NCBI GenBank assembly: GCA_963777665.1
Contig: CAVZRJ010000003.1
Span: forward strand, 558,001 to 622,000
Reading direction: 5' to 3'
Length of the DNA: 64,000 nucleotides
DNA from: Bog-756 sp963777665
GTDB lineage: Bacteria > Actinomycetota > Acidimicrobiia > Acidimicrobiales > RAAP-2
Shown: positions 56,189-64,000 of the stretch, piece after piece
Numbering within the stretch: position 1 is the first letter of the stretch
Layout: each line of letters begins with the position of its first letter
The notes under the pieces: model-generated
The model's database searches: none
What the model saw: only the letters and a program-made list of their open reading frames with translations
What the model was told of the DNA's origin: nothing
Position numbers and translations under genes: made by a program

Positions 56189-59100
56189 TCAGGTAACGGC
56201 AAGCCAGCTGGGAGAGCTACCACTATCCACGATTGGCGCACCTACCGCATCGGTGGAGGTATTGATGACGCTCACGGTCCCAGAGCCGGAGTTGACCACA
56301 TACGCGTCGGTGCCGTCAGGTGTGATCGCCACGCCGAACGGCTCGTCTCCTACGTCCACCGTAGCGACGACTGCATTGGTGGACGCGCTGATGATGCTGA
56401 CGGTATCAGTGAGGGAATTGGCCACAAACACATCGCTGCCACTAGGTGTGATTGCCACGCCGAACGGCTCAACTCCCACGTTCACCGTGCCGACGACCCC
56501 GTTGGTCGTGGTGCTGATCACACTGAGACTGTTGGAACCGAAGTTGGCCACATAGACGTGACTCGGTGTAGCCGCCACGCCGTATGGATCGCTGCCGACA
56601 CCTACCGTGCTCAAAACGGCGTTCGTGGTGGTGTTGATGACGCTCACCGTTCCCGAGCCGGAATTTGTCACATACGCTTCGGTGCCGTTGGGGATGACCG
56701 ATACCCCCAGGGGATCGCTTCCCACAGTGACGGTGGCGGACACCGTGTTCGTGGCGGTGTTGATGACGCTGACCGTGCCGGAATGGGCGTTGGTCACATA
56801 GACGTGGCTGCCGTTCGGGCTTACCGCCACCCCGTACGGGGAGCTCCCCACGTTCACGGTGCCGATCACCGAGGCGGTGTAAGTGTTGATAACGCTCACG
56901 GTGTTCGAACCCGAGTTGGCCACATACACGTCACCGCCGTTGGGTGTGACAGCGACCCCACTTGGAGCGGTACCCACGTTCACAGTGCCGACCAGCGAGG
57001 AGGTGGTGGCGTTCAGCACACTGACACTGTTCGAGCCAGAGTTGGCCACGTAGGTATCGGTCAACCGGAATGTCCCCGAGTAGGTCTTTCCGAGCGTGAA
57101 CATGGTGTAGTTGTCACCGGGGTCGAAGGTCCAGCCGTTGTGTTCATAGCAGGAGCCTGGCGTGAAAACTACCCGGGTATTGGAGTACGAGGAGATCGAA
57201 ACGCCGACTGCGGCGAGAGCTGGTGGTCCGAGTCCCGCGACCCAACCCCTCGTCTGATCGTCGATGTAGAAGTTGGTGTGATAGTCGTAGCCGGTGGCGG
57301 GCGAGCAGTTTTGGGTCGCGCTCGCCGGAGTGGCGGTTCCGAGCACGGACTTGGTATCGCCGAAGCCCGAACCTGAGACCGTAATCGTCGGGGACGACTG
57401 GGTACCTCCGAACGATACGGACGTGATGGTCTCGGTCCCTGGCTTGATAGACGGCGACGCGGCAGATGGCTTGCCCGTGCCGGCTGCATTTTTCGCGGAA
57501 ACGGTGAACGTGTACGACGTCCCATTGGCGAGCCCGGCGACTGTGCACGAGGTCGCTCCTGTGGTGGTGCAGGTCTTGTTCCCCGGACTGGAAGTCGCTG
57601 TGTAGCCGGTGATCGCTGCGCCACCGTCGGACAGCGGTGCGGTCCAGGAGAGCTGGGCGCTTGCCTTATCGGGTATTGCGGTGACCGAGGTCGGAGAAGA
57701 CGGCACCGTCGCCGGCGTGACCGGCGTCGAGGGCGTTGACAGTGGACTCGCACCGACGGCGTTGGTGGCCGACACGGTGAACGAATAGGGCGTGCCGTTG
57801 GCCAGCCCGGTCATGATGCACGACGTGGAGGTGGCGGGTGACGGCGAGCAGGTTCCAGTCCCTGGCGATGCTTTCACCGCATAGCCGGTAATGGTCTCAC
57901 CACCGTTGCTGATGGGAGGTGTCCAGCTGACCGTTGCCTGGCCGTTGGCACGGGTGGCCGTCACCGCGGTCGGCACGGTCGGCACGGAGACTGCAACGAA
58001 ACCGACTGGTACGGACACCGGTGGTGTGGACGTCGATGTCAGGATCCCCTGGAGGGAGGGTACGCCTGCTGCGGTGTTGCACTCCGCGCTAAATGGCGTA
58101 TTGGTCAGGGTCGACGTCAGTGAGAGGTGCACTCCGTTCTTTACAATGCTGCCAAGATCAAAGCCCACATCATCTCCGGTCGTTGCCCGGGAGAACCCGC
58201 TGAAGATCACCTGGCTGGTGCCCAGGGCGGGCGTGGACCAGCTGATCGCGAGCGAGGTCGGTGCGGTCGATCCTGCGCTGAGCGTCGAGCAGTTGCTCGA
58301 CGCCAAGGGCAGTTCGGTGATGCCGGTTCCCTCACCGGCCACCGCGGCGTTGGTCGCCGCGTTTTTGCAGCCGCTGATCAGCACGTGGACCAGAGCCATC
58401 TCGGAGGTGGCAGCCGAGGCGTTGGAGAGTGGCGGGTCGAACTGGGTCGTCGACGTCACCGTCGAACAGGTCAGCCGTTCCGGAGTCGGGCTCGCAAGGG
58501 GACCGTTCGAGGGCGACCCCCCGGCGGTTGCGCTCGGGGGCTCAGGCGGCGCTGCGGATCCGAGCTTGTGTGTCGCGAGACCAGCGACCGCCGCTGAGAT
58601 GGTCACGCCGGGAAGGTCGGGTGGTTGGGCGATCGCCGCCGGGATGGGTGTGACCGGAAATGGGCAGGTGGGTAGGCTCGTGGTCGGGAACTGTTCAAAG
58701 ACCGTTCCATTCAACGCGGTGTTGTGGCATTGAGTATCCCCCTCGAAAGATGTTGAACCGCTGTCTCCGGACGCACCCGCGCCAGTCACGAACGCCGTCG
58801 GCGAGTTGATGCCCGAGTTGTTGCTCCCATGGAGAGAGTTCCCGGTCACCTCGACACCTCCACCCTCGGGGCCCTGCCAGTGGTTGGTTGGCGACGGAAA
58901 TCCGGGCTGGAGCACGATGACGGACTGGTTCGGGTGGCTCGCACAAGCGGCTGGCCATCTCGCCTGGGCTCCTGAGAGATTCAGTGCGAACGTGCTGAAT
59001 GTCGAGCCCGGAGTGGGCGGGGTGACCGTGCCCACGGTATACGTGCCGGGAGTAAGGCACCACGTAGTGGGGGCGGAGGTGGAATTGGGAACGACCACCG

Positions 59101-62100
59101 TGTCACCAGAGTCTCCGGGTTGGATGAGCGCGTCGCTGGTCTGGTTCAACGTGTCCGTGCAGGAGACCAGCGCTTGTGTACTGCTATAGAGACAGGTCGC
59201 ACCCTCCTCGTCCTCCTGGGCAGGCGAGGTGTCCACGAGCGCTGCGTCATAGGGACCACAGCTATAGAGGTAGTTGGAAACATTGGTGTATCCACACATC
59301 GGAATTGTGTTGCTGCCGGAGACCACTCCGCCGATCTCTCCCCAGATGTTGAAGCTGGCCGGACCGATGCTGCTCGGCGCCACCGTGGTGGACGAGTTGT
59401 TTTTGAAGGTCAGATTCTGCCCCGGAATCGCCGGAATGAAGGGGCTGGTGCACCCGCCAAGGGAGTTGACCTTCACGGTCATCGGGCCGGTGACAACGTT
59501 GTTGTTGAAAGCGACCTGGTAGAGCTGTTCGGTGGTCTGCCCGCTCAGCGACCACTGGGCGGTGATGGCATTGTGGTTGATCTGGATGTTCCCGAGACCA
59601 CCGGTGGAGCTCGCGCAGTCACCTTCGAGGTCGACCCCGTCGGTCGGCACGATGAGGGTGTTGCCGTCTGCTGCGTTCGTTCCGTCTTCCGGCGTCTGGT
59701 GACCGTCGGGTGCTGCTGTCCCTCCGATGGTCACCCGTTGGGAATATTGCACCGACACACCGTCCCGACCGGCGGGATCGTTGCAGGTGTTATTGGACAC
59801 CGTCACGTCGGACGCGGGGTAGGCACCGACGGGGTTCGCCTCGTGGAGGCCGATCACGGTGACACAGTCGCCCAGTACCCCGGTCATCACCGTGCCCGTG
59901 ATGAGGACCCGCTGCGCACCTGCCACCTGGAAGCCGGCGTCATTGTGGCCCCCTTGCCCGGCCGCATTCGAGGTGATCGCCATGTTCTCAAACTGAAGAT
60001 CACAGCCGCCCTCGATGTACCACATGATGTCGTCAGGCAAGTGATCCTGTGGGTTCTTGTACTCGGGAATGGTCGCGAAGGCGTACGCCGAAGCTGCCGC
60101 CGTGTTGAACTGGGCGGGGTCCTGGCAGTAGGGGCCGACGGCCTGGGAGGTGTTCGTCGTGAGTTCGGTGTTCGTGTCGGAGTCCTGCTGGAAGGTCGCG
60201 CCATTCCCGTCGACGATCATGTTGTGGAGCCCGCGTAGGAAGAGCATCCCGTTGACCTCGTAGCACGGCGCAGGGCTCGCGTTGGTCGGATTGAAGAGCA
60301 CCTCGACCGGGGCATTCGCTGTTCCGCCGGGGAGGCCGTTGATGAAGTTGTAGATGTTCTGTGTCTGGTCCGGGGCCGACGACCCACAGCCGGTCTGGAT
60401 GGAGGAAGGCACTGGGTAGCACGTTTGGACCGCTGCGCCACACGGTGTGGTCCCCGTGGCGAGCGTGGGCGCTGCGATGGCCACGCCCTGGCCTCGCCCG
60501 GCGGCGAAGCACGGTCCGCAGTCGGCCAACTCGACCCCACCCGGGAGACTCACGGAGGTGGGGCTTGGTTCGTCCATGCAGCTGTTGTTGGCGCAGGCAT
60601 TCCCTGGCAGCGTCGCATAGCCAAGGTCACCAGGAGAGCTACCGGTCGCGCCCCAGGAGTACAGGGCACCAGTGGTGTTCATGACCTCGTCGAACTGGTA
60701 GCCGGCGGAGACACGACTGATCGTGCCTGACAGGCCTTGGACCGGACTAGGCAAGTCGTCACAGACAGACTGGGTAGCGGCGATCACTCCGCCGGGCTGG
60801 TCGCCGGTCACGTCGTGGCAGGATGCTGCCTGTCCGGTGATGCTGCCAACGCCGAGCTGGCCCTCCGAGTTGTCACCCCAGGTCTCCACGGTGCCAGAGG
60901 AGGTCACCGCCGCCGCCTGGTCGAAGCCTGCAGCGACCTTGCTCACCGTGCCGTCGAGCGCGGTCACGTCGACCGGGGTGTTCTGGCAGAGGTCACCGAT
61001 CGCGCTGAACCCGCTGAGGGCGGTCGAACACGGGTCATTACCGGTGGTCGCGCTGGTGCCGAGCTCTCCATCGCCGACGTACCCCCAGACAGAGACATTT
61101 CCTGGGCCGACATTCCCTGGACCCAGGGTGGCGGCGAGGGCGTAGGTGCCTCCGGCGGCGATGGAATGGATGTTGGTGAGACCCTGGACCTGGACGGGCA
61201 CATCGCTATGGGCGATACCCCCGGCACCCGTGGTCGGTTGGCCGAGCTGACCGAAGGTGTTGGATCCCCAAGCCCAGACGTTGCCGTGGATGGTCAACAA
61301 CAAGGCGTAGTTCTGCCCGGCGGCGATGGCGATGGGATAGTCGCCATTGGTGTTGTTGGCCGTGACATATTTGAGATTCACGTTGACCGGCGTGTACTGG
61401 CAGGGAGTGCCGGAGAGCCCGAGCGTTGGCGAACACGGGGTATCGCCGGTGGTCGAGCCGTCTCCCAGCTCGCCGTCTCCGTTGTAGCCCCAGGCCCAGA
61501 TCTGGTGTGAGGCGGTGAGGGCCAGGCTGAACGAACCGCCTTCGGCGATGGCGGTCACGTTGTCCTGCTCATTAGGGAAGAGCGGGATCTTCACGTGGTA
61601 GGGGGTGGAGATGGTGTTCTCGGGCTGGCCGTTTGCGGCCAGGACCGGCTGGCGTCCGAATTGCGCATATTCCTCGTTGCCCCAGGCGTAGACATTCTGG
61701 CTGGCGTCCACAGCCAGGACGGTGCCGTCGGATCCCGCAGCCACTTGGGTGATGCCGTTGTCAAACAGTCCGCCGTTCGCACCGGTCGAAACCGGTACCG
61801 GCACAGCACTCCTCGCCGTGCCGGACTCTCCAGTCGGATTCCCCCATCCGTAGGCGGCGGCGGTCGGTGATCCGCTTGAGGACGCCGCCGTGTTCTCGAT
61901 GTAGAAGGGCGCCGGTGTGGGCGCTCCGGTGACCGAGGCGGTCACCTGGTAGGGAGTGCTGACCGGACTGGTACTGGCATTGGTGGTGTAAGGAGCCGAT
62001 TCGGCCACCCCGTCGGGACCGGTATCGACGACGCAAGTTTGGGCGGACGAGCCAGAATCGCATTGCGCGTCGTCGAACGTGCCGCTTGGGCCACTGAGGG

Positions 62101-64000
62101 GAGCTTGGAACGTGACCGGAACTCCAGCCACGGGGTTTCCATAGTGGTCGGTCACGGTCGCCGTGAGCGGTCCATAGAGCTCGCTGACCGGTACGGAAAG
62201 CGGAGCGGTCGACGTCGTCGTCGCGGGAGTGGTTGTGACGATCGAGGTCGCAGGACCGGGCTCGTAGGCACCGATTGCGCAGGGCACCGTTCGAGACAGT
62301 CCCCGCTGGTCGGTGGCAGGGCACAGTGACTGATCGTCTACGACGTGCTGGGCGAACGTCGCTCCCGAGTCCAGTGCGATTGTGTCGGTTAGAGCAGGCG
62401 ACCCGTTCGGTCCGGCGTTGTCCTGGAGGCCCGACGTGTCCAAAATTGGGGAGGCCTCTTGGAAATTAGAGGTGGGGGCGGTGAACTCGACGCAGCTCCC
62501 GTCATCGGCGAGGTTGTAGCCGCCGTCGGTGAGCGGGCTCGTCCCGTCGGTCACGCAGTCACTCCCGATTGTGCCGCTGTTGGCGAAGATCGACGCATTC
62601 ACGTCTACCGTGCCACCCCCGGCGTTGTAGATGTCACCGCCGGCGCCGGTCGGTGCACTGTTCTGCGAAAGGGTGCTGTTGGCCACGGTCAGGTTTCCGG
62701 AGGAATTGAGAATCCCGCCTCCGTCTCCTGCTGTCGCATTGTTGGCCACCGTGACCTCGGAGATGCTTCCGCCACCGCTCAAACTGATACCGCCACCTTG
62801 GTTGTTCGTGACGGCGCTATCGCTAACGTTCAGCTGGCCAAGACCACCGTCGATACCTCCGGAAGAGTTTCCGGACACCGTGCTATCGGCGATGGTCACC
62901 ACGCCAGGACTTGTCACAGCGCCGGTGTTTGACTGGATTCCTCCAAGGGAGCCGTTCTGAATCGTCACGCCCGATATGTTGGAAAAGACACCGTCTCCCA
63001 CCGTCAGAACGGTCTGTTGTAACGCTGGGTTCTGGGCAGCCCCGCCGTCCAGGATGGGGTTCGTGACCATAGGAGCGGGTTCGATCGTGATCGGATCTGC
63101 AGCCGACGTTCCCGTTACGCCGATGGTGAAGCCACCGGTGTAGAAGGATGAGGGATCGCTCTCGTTCCCTGAGGTCACCAGTTGGATCGTGCCGCCCGGA
63201 CCAACGTCGCTCAGCGCCGTTGTCAGTGAACACACGTTTGCGGACGTGACGCAGTTGCCGTTACCTAGGGCGCTAGGTGCCGCGTAGAGAACGGGCGATC
63301 CGGACGAGGTGACATCTACGCATTGATTGGCCGTTGCCGTGAGTTGTTTCCCTGAGTAGTGGTCGGTGTCACCCGAGTACGAGGTGCCGAGACACCACCA
63401 GCCGTCTCTGGTCGGGGTCACGTTGCCTGTCGGAACTGTCCAAGTGGACTGGTCGCCGCCGCTCGGCACCGGTCCAGTCACTCCAGCAACAGGGGTCGTC
63501 GTTGATGCGCACCCGGAGGAGGGTGCGCCCCCTGTTCCCTCGAAGCACTTGTACACCGTGACCGACCCCCCCGGGGCGGCTAATCCGGCCCCGGCTCCGG
63601 TGACAGTGATGGTGTCCTTCGACAGCGAGTTACCGAAGGTGAGATTGGCAGTGGAGGCAAGGCTCGCGCTGGTTGTGGGTGTGGCCGGATCCACCGTGAA
63701 GCTCTGGGGGTTGCCGGTGGCGCCCATGTAGTCGGTCCCGGCCGCCACCTTGGCGGTCAGGGTGCAGGTGCCCACCCCGATAAAGGAGACATCGAGGGGG
63801 GGACTCCCGGAGACCGTGCAGACCGTGGGCGTCGTCGACACGTCGACCGACGTGGCGCCATCGCCGGTGGTCGAGACGTTGGCGGGGAAGCCTCCCCCGT
63901 AGGTGGCCGACATGGGCAGGTTGGAGATGGTCGGGGTGGTCGGTGTGGCCTGACCCACCGTGAAGCTCTGGGGGTTGCCGGTGGCGCCCATGTAGTCGGT
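56189..64000 (-). CDS. giant mosaic surface protein, C-terminal 2,603 residues (5' end outside the window)
   Basis: The frame is open to the window edge, so the N-terminus is missing. In N-to-C order: an 88-residue Ig-like repeat unit (63728-63991) whose boundary motif recurs at both ends; another Ig-like module (about 63330-63690); a first right-handed beta-helix (about 62250-63290, with SGNSSGGIDGG and CAIGAYEPG); a Big-like domain (about 61930-62220); an RCC1-type propeller with repeated VYAWG / VWAWG / LYSWG (about 60430-61860); a second, pectate-lyase-like beta-helix with DGNGATFQ and ITSNAAG (about 58740-60420); a Ser/Thr-rich linker region; two Fn3 domains (about 57450-57990); an IPT/TIG-like domain (about 57065-57440); and seven 42-residue YVTN propeller repeats (56192-57060). 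There is no LPXTG or membrane anchor at the C-terminus. Composition is Ser/Thr/Gly/Asn-rich and the DNA is less GC-biased than elsewhere in the window. It is probably secreted or cell-surface and used in adhesion or polymer binding; this is inference. Confidence 0.85.
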   Translation of the reverse strand, partial: TDYMGATGNPQSFTVGQATPTTPTISNLPMSATYGGGFPANVSTTGDGATSVDVSTTPTVCTVSGSPPLDVSFIGVGTCTLTAKVAAGTDYMGATGNPQSFTVDPATPTTSASLASTANLTFGNSLSKDTITVTGAGAGLAAPGGSVTVYKCFEGTGGAPSSGCASTTTPVAGVTGPVPSGGDQSTWTVPTGNVTPTRDGWWCLGTSYSGDTDHYSGKQLTATANQCVDVTSSGSPVLYAAPSALGNGNCVTSANVCSLTTALSDVGPGGTIQLVTSGNESDPSSFYTGGFTIGVTGTSAADPITIEPAPMVTNPILDGGAAQNPALQQTVLTVGDGVFSNISGVTIQNGSLGGIQSNTGAVTSPGVVTIADSTVSGNSSGGIDGGLGQLNVSDSAVTNNQGGGISLSGGGSISEVTVANNATAGDGGGILNSSGNLTVANSTLSQNSAPTGAGGDIYNAGGGTVDVNASIFANSGTIGSDCVTDGTSPLTDGGYNLADDGSCVEFTAPTSNFQEASPILDTSGLQDNAGPNGSPALTDTIALDSGATFAQHVVDDQSLCPATDQRGLSRTVPCAIGAYEPGPATSIVTTTPATTTSTAPLSVPVSELYGPLTATVTDHYGNPVAGVPVTFQAPLSGPSGTFDDAQCDSGSSAQTCVVDTGPDGVAESAPYTTNASTSPVSTPYQVTASVTGAPTPAPFYIENTAASSSGSPTAAAYGWGNPTGESGTARSAVPVPVSTGANGGLFDNGITQVAAGSDGTVLAVDASQNVYAWGNEEYAQFGRQPVLAANGQPENTISTPYHVKIPLFPNEQDNVTAIAEGGSFSLALTASHQIWAWGYNGDGELGDGSTTGDTPCSPTLGLSGTPCQYTPVNVNLKYVTANNTNGDYPIAIAAGQNYALLLTIHGNVWAWGSNTFGQLGQPTTGAGGIAHSDVPVQVQGLTNIHSIAAGGTYALAATLGPGNVGPGNVSVWGYVGDGELGTSATTGNDPCSTALSGFSAIGDLCQNTPVDVTALDGTVSKVAAGFDQAAAVTSSGTVETWGDNSEGQLGVGSITGQAASCHDVTGDQPGGVIAATQSVCDDLPSPVQGLSGTISRVSAGYQFDEVMNTTGALYSWGATGSSPGDLGYATLPGNACANNSCMDEPSPTSVSLPGGVELADCGPCFAAGRGQGVAIAAPTLATGTTPCGAAVQTCYPVPSSIQTGCGSSAPDQTQNIYNFINGLPGGTANAPVEVLFNPTNASPAPCYEVNGMLFLRGLHNMIVDGNGATFQQDSDTNTELTTNTSQAVGPYCQDPAQFNTAAASAYAFATIPEYKNPQDHLPDDIMWYIEGGCDLQFENMAITSNAAGQGGHNDAGFQVAGAQRVLITGTVMTGVLGDCVTVIGLHEANPVGAYPASDVTVSNNTCNDPAGRDGVSVQYSQRVTIGGTAAPDGHQTPEDGTNAADGNTLIVPTDGVDLEGDCASSTGGLGNIQINHNAITAQWSLSGQTTEQLYQVAFNNNVVTGPMTVKVNSLGGCTSPFIPAIPGQNLTFKNNSSTTVAPSSIGPASFNIWGEIGGVVSGSNTIPMCGYTNVSNYLYSCGPYDAALVDTSPAQEDEEGATCLYSSTQALVSCTDTLNQTSDALIQPGDSGDTVVVPNSTSAPTTWCLTPGTYTVGTVTPPTPGSTFSTFALNLSGAQARWPAACASHPNQSVIVLQPGFPSPTNHWQGPEGGGVEVTGNSLHGSNNSGINSPTAFVTGAGASGDSGSTSFEGDTQCHNTALNGTVFEQFPTTSLPTCPFPVTPIPAAIAQPPDLPGVTISAAVAGLATHKLGSAAPPEPPSATAGGSPSNGPLASPTPERLTCSTVTSTTQFDPPLSNASAATSEMALVHVLISGCKNAATNAAVAGEGTGITELPLASSNCSTLSAGSTAPTSLAISWSTPALGTSQVIFSGFSRATTGDDVGFDLGSIVKNGVHLSLTSTLTNTPFSAECNTAAGVPSLQGILTSTSTPPVSVPVGFVAVSVPTVPTAVTATRANGQATVSWTPPISNGGETITGYAVKASPGTGTCSPSPATSTSCIMTGLANGTPYSFTVSATNAVGASPLSTPSTPVTPATVPSSPTSVTAIPDKASAQLSWTAPLSDGGAAITGYTATSSPGNKTCTTTGATSCTVAGLANGTSYTFTVSAKNAAGTGKPSAASPSIKPGTETITSVSFGGTQSSPTITVSGSGFGDTKSVLGTATPASATQNCSPATGYDYHTNFYIDDQTRGWVAGLGPPALAAVGVSISSYSNTRVVFTPGSCYEHNGWTFDPGDNYTMFTLGKTYSGTFRLTDTYVANSGSNSVSVLNATTSSLVGTVNVGTAPSGVAVTPNGGDVYVANSGSNTVSVINTYTASVIGTVNVGSSPYGVAVSPNGSHVYVTNAHSGTVSVINTATNTVSATVTVGSDPLGVSVIPNGTEAYVTNSGSGTVSVINTTTNAVLSTVGVGSDPYGVAATPSHVYVANFGSNSLSVISTTTNGVVGTVNVGVEPFGVAITPSGSDVFVANSLTDTVSIISASTNAVVATVDVGDEPFGVAITPDGTDAYVVNSGSGTVSVINTSTDAVGAPIVDSGSSPSWLAVT
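56192..57060 (-). repeat. seven YVTN beta-propeller repeats
   Basis: Seven copies of a roughly 42-residue unit, each with YVAN/YVTN, SVIN, TVNVG and GVAVTP-like strands, give the number needed for a closed seven-bladed propeller. Blade four is two residues short. The DNA copies differ from each other, so this is an old protein repeat rather than a recent DNA duplication. Confidence 0.85.
63692..64000 (-). repeat. 264-bp repeat unit encoding 88 residues
   Basis: The segment that includes the boundary motif DYMGATGNPQSFTV occurs at about 63692-63736 and again at the window edge, exactly 264 bases (88 codons) apart. Near-identity at the DNA level suggests a tandem array that continues past position 64000. 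Confidence 0.8.

Noticed and set aside
56087..57376. A 429-codon open frame on the plus strand with repeated VDDAD/VGHI units
   Set aside because: It is the antisense of the YVTN repeats, so its repetition is inherited from them; there is no start signal and no family match.
63692..64000. Possible CRISPR-like repeats
   Set aside because: The repeat unit is 264 bases, in frame and protein-coding; there are no short repeats with unique spacers.

Overview
The window is very GC-rich chromosomal DNA from a bacterium that is almost certainly an actinomycete (Actinomycetota). The evidence is the hpf-secA-prfB-ftsE-ftsX block, manB next to a Trm112-like gene and a SIS-domain PGI/PMI, a DUF3039 protein, the biotin synthase auxiliary protein BsaP, a SCO6745-family protein and an NDMA-dependent alcohol dehydrogenase. 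A deep-branching class such as Acidimicrobiia would fit, but that is inference. I see no tRNA, rRNA, phage, insertion sequence or CRISPR array.

Layout. 0-7 kb: CAAX-type protease, large membrane protein, LON-domain protein, phosphomannomutase, Trm112-like protein and PGI/PMI. 7-13.7 kb: a 540-bp leader region, then hpf, secA, prfB, ftsE and ftsX. 13.7-25.9 kb: scattered housekeeping and lipid genes, namely a lipoprotein lipase, serine hydrolase, sugar nucleotidyltransferase, acyl-CoA synthetase, acyl-CoA dehydrogenase, an archaeal-type riboflavin synthase, bioD, an SDR, a SCO6745 protein, NfeD/SPFH and an ABC-F protein. 26-28 kb: two accessory genes (unknown protein, methyltransferase). 28-39.7 kb: dusB, maf, DUF3039, DinB-like, bsaP-bioB, an enoyl-CoA hydratase, ahcY, an exported GH3 glycosidase, an NRDE protein, a cNMP-binding protein and a sulfotransferase. 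40-55.8 kb: a catabolic island with a branched-chain-amino-acid-type ABC importer (fused LivHM permease, LivG, LivF, lipoprotein binding protein), an NDMA-dependent alcohol dehydrogenase, a Baeyer-Villiger-type monooxygenase, two amidohydrolase-2 proteins, a VOC/SnoaL fusion, an enoyl-CoA hydratase, an epoxide hydrolase, two acyl-CoA dehydrogenases and a ferredoxin. 56.2-64 kb: the last 2,603 codons of a giant mosaic surface protein whose start lies outside the window.

How the genes work together. The island reads as uptake of an organic substrate, oxidation of an alcohol to a ketone, Baeyer-Villiger oxygenation, hydrolysis and a beta-oxidation-like finish; the substrate is unknown. bioD, bioB and bsaP cover the end of biotin synthesis. 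manB, PGI/PMI and the nucleotidyltransferase supply activated sugars.

Two genome-wide patterns stand out. First, many genes carry a TANNNT -10 hexamer 5-9 bases before the start codon, so leaderless transcription appears common. Second, at least eight otherwise normal genes are broken by small frameshifts, densest at 31.7-34.0 kb and including three in ahcY. These look more like consensus or assembly indels than real pseudogenes. The most unusual protein features are the giant repeat-bearing surface protein, the archaeal-type riboflavin synthase and a possible leaderless 32-codon ORF upstream of hpf.
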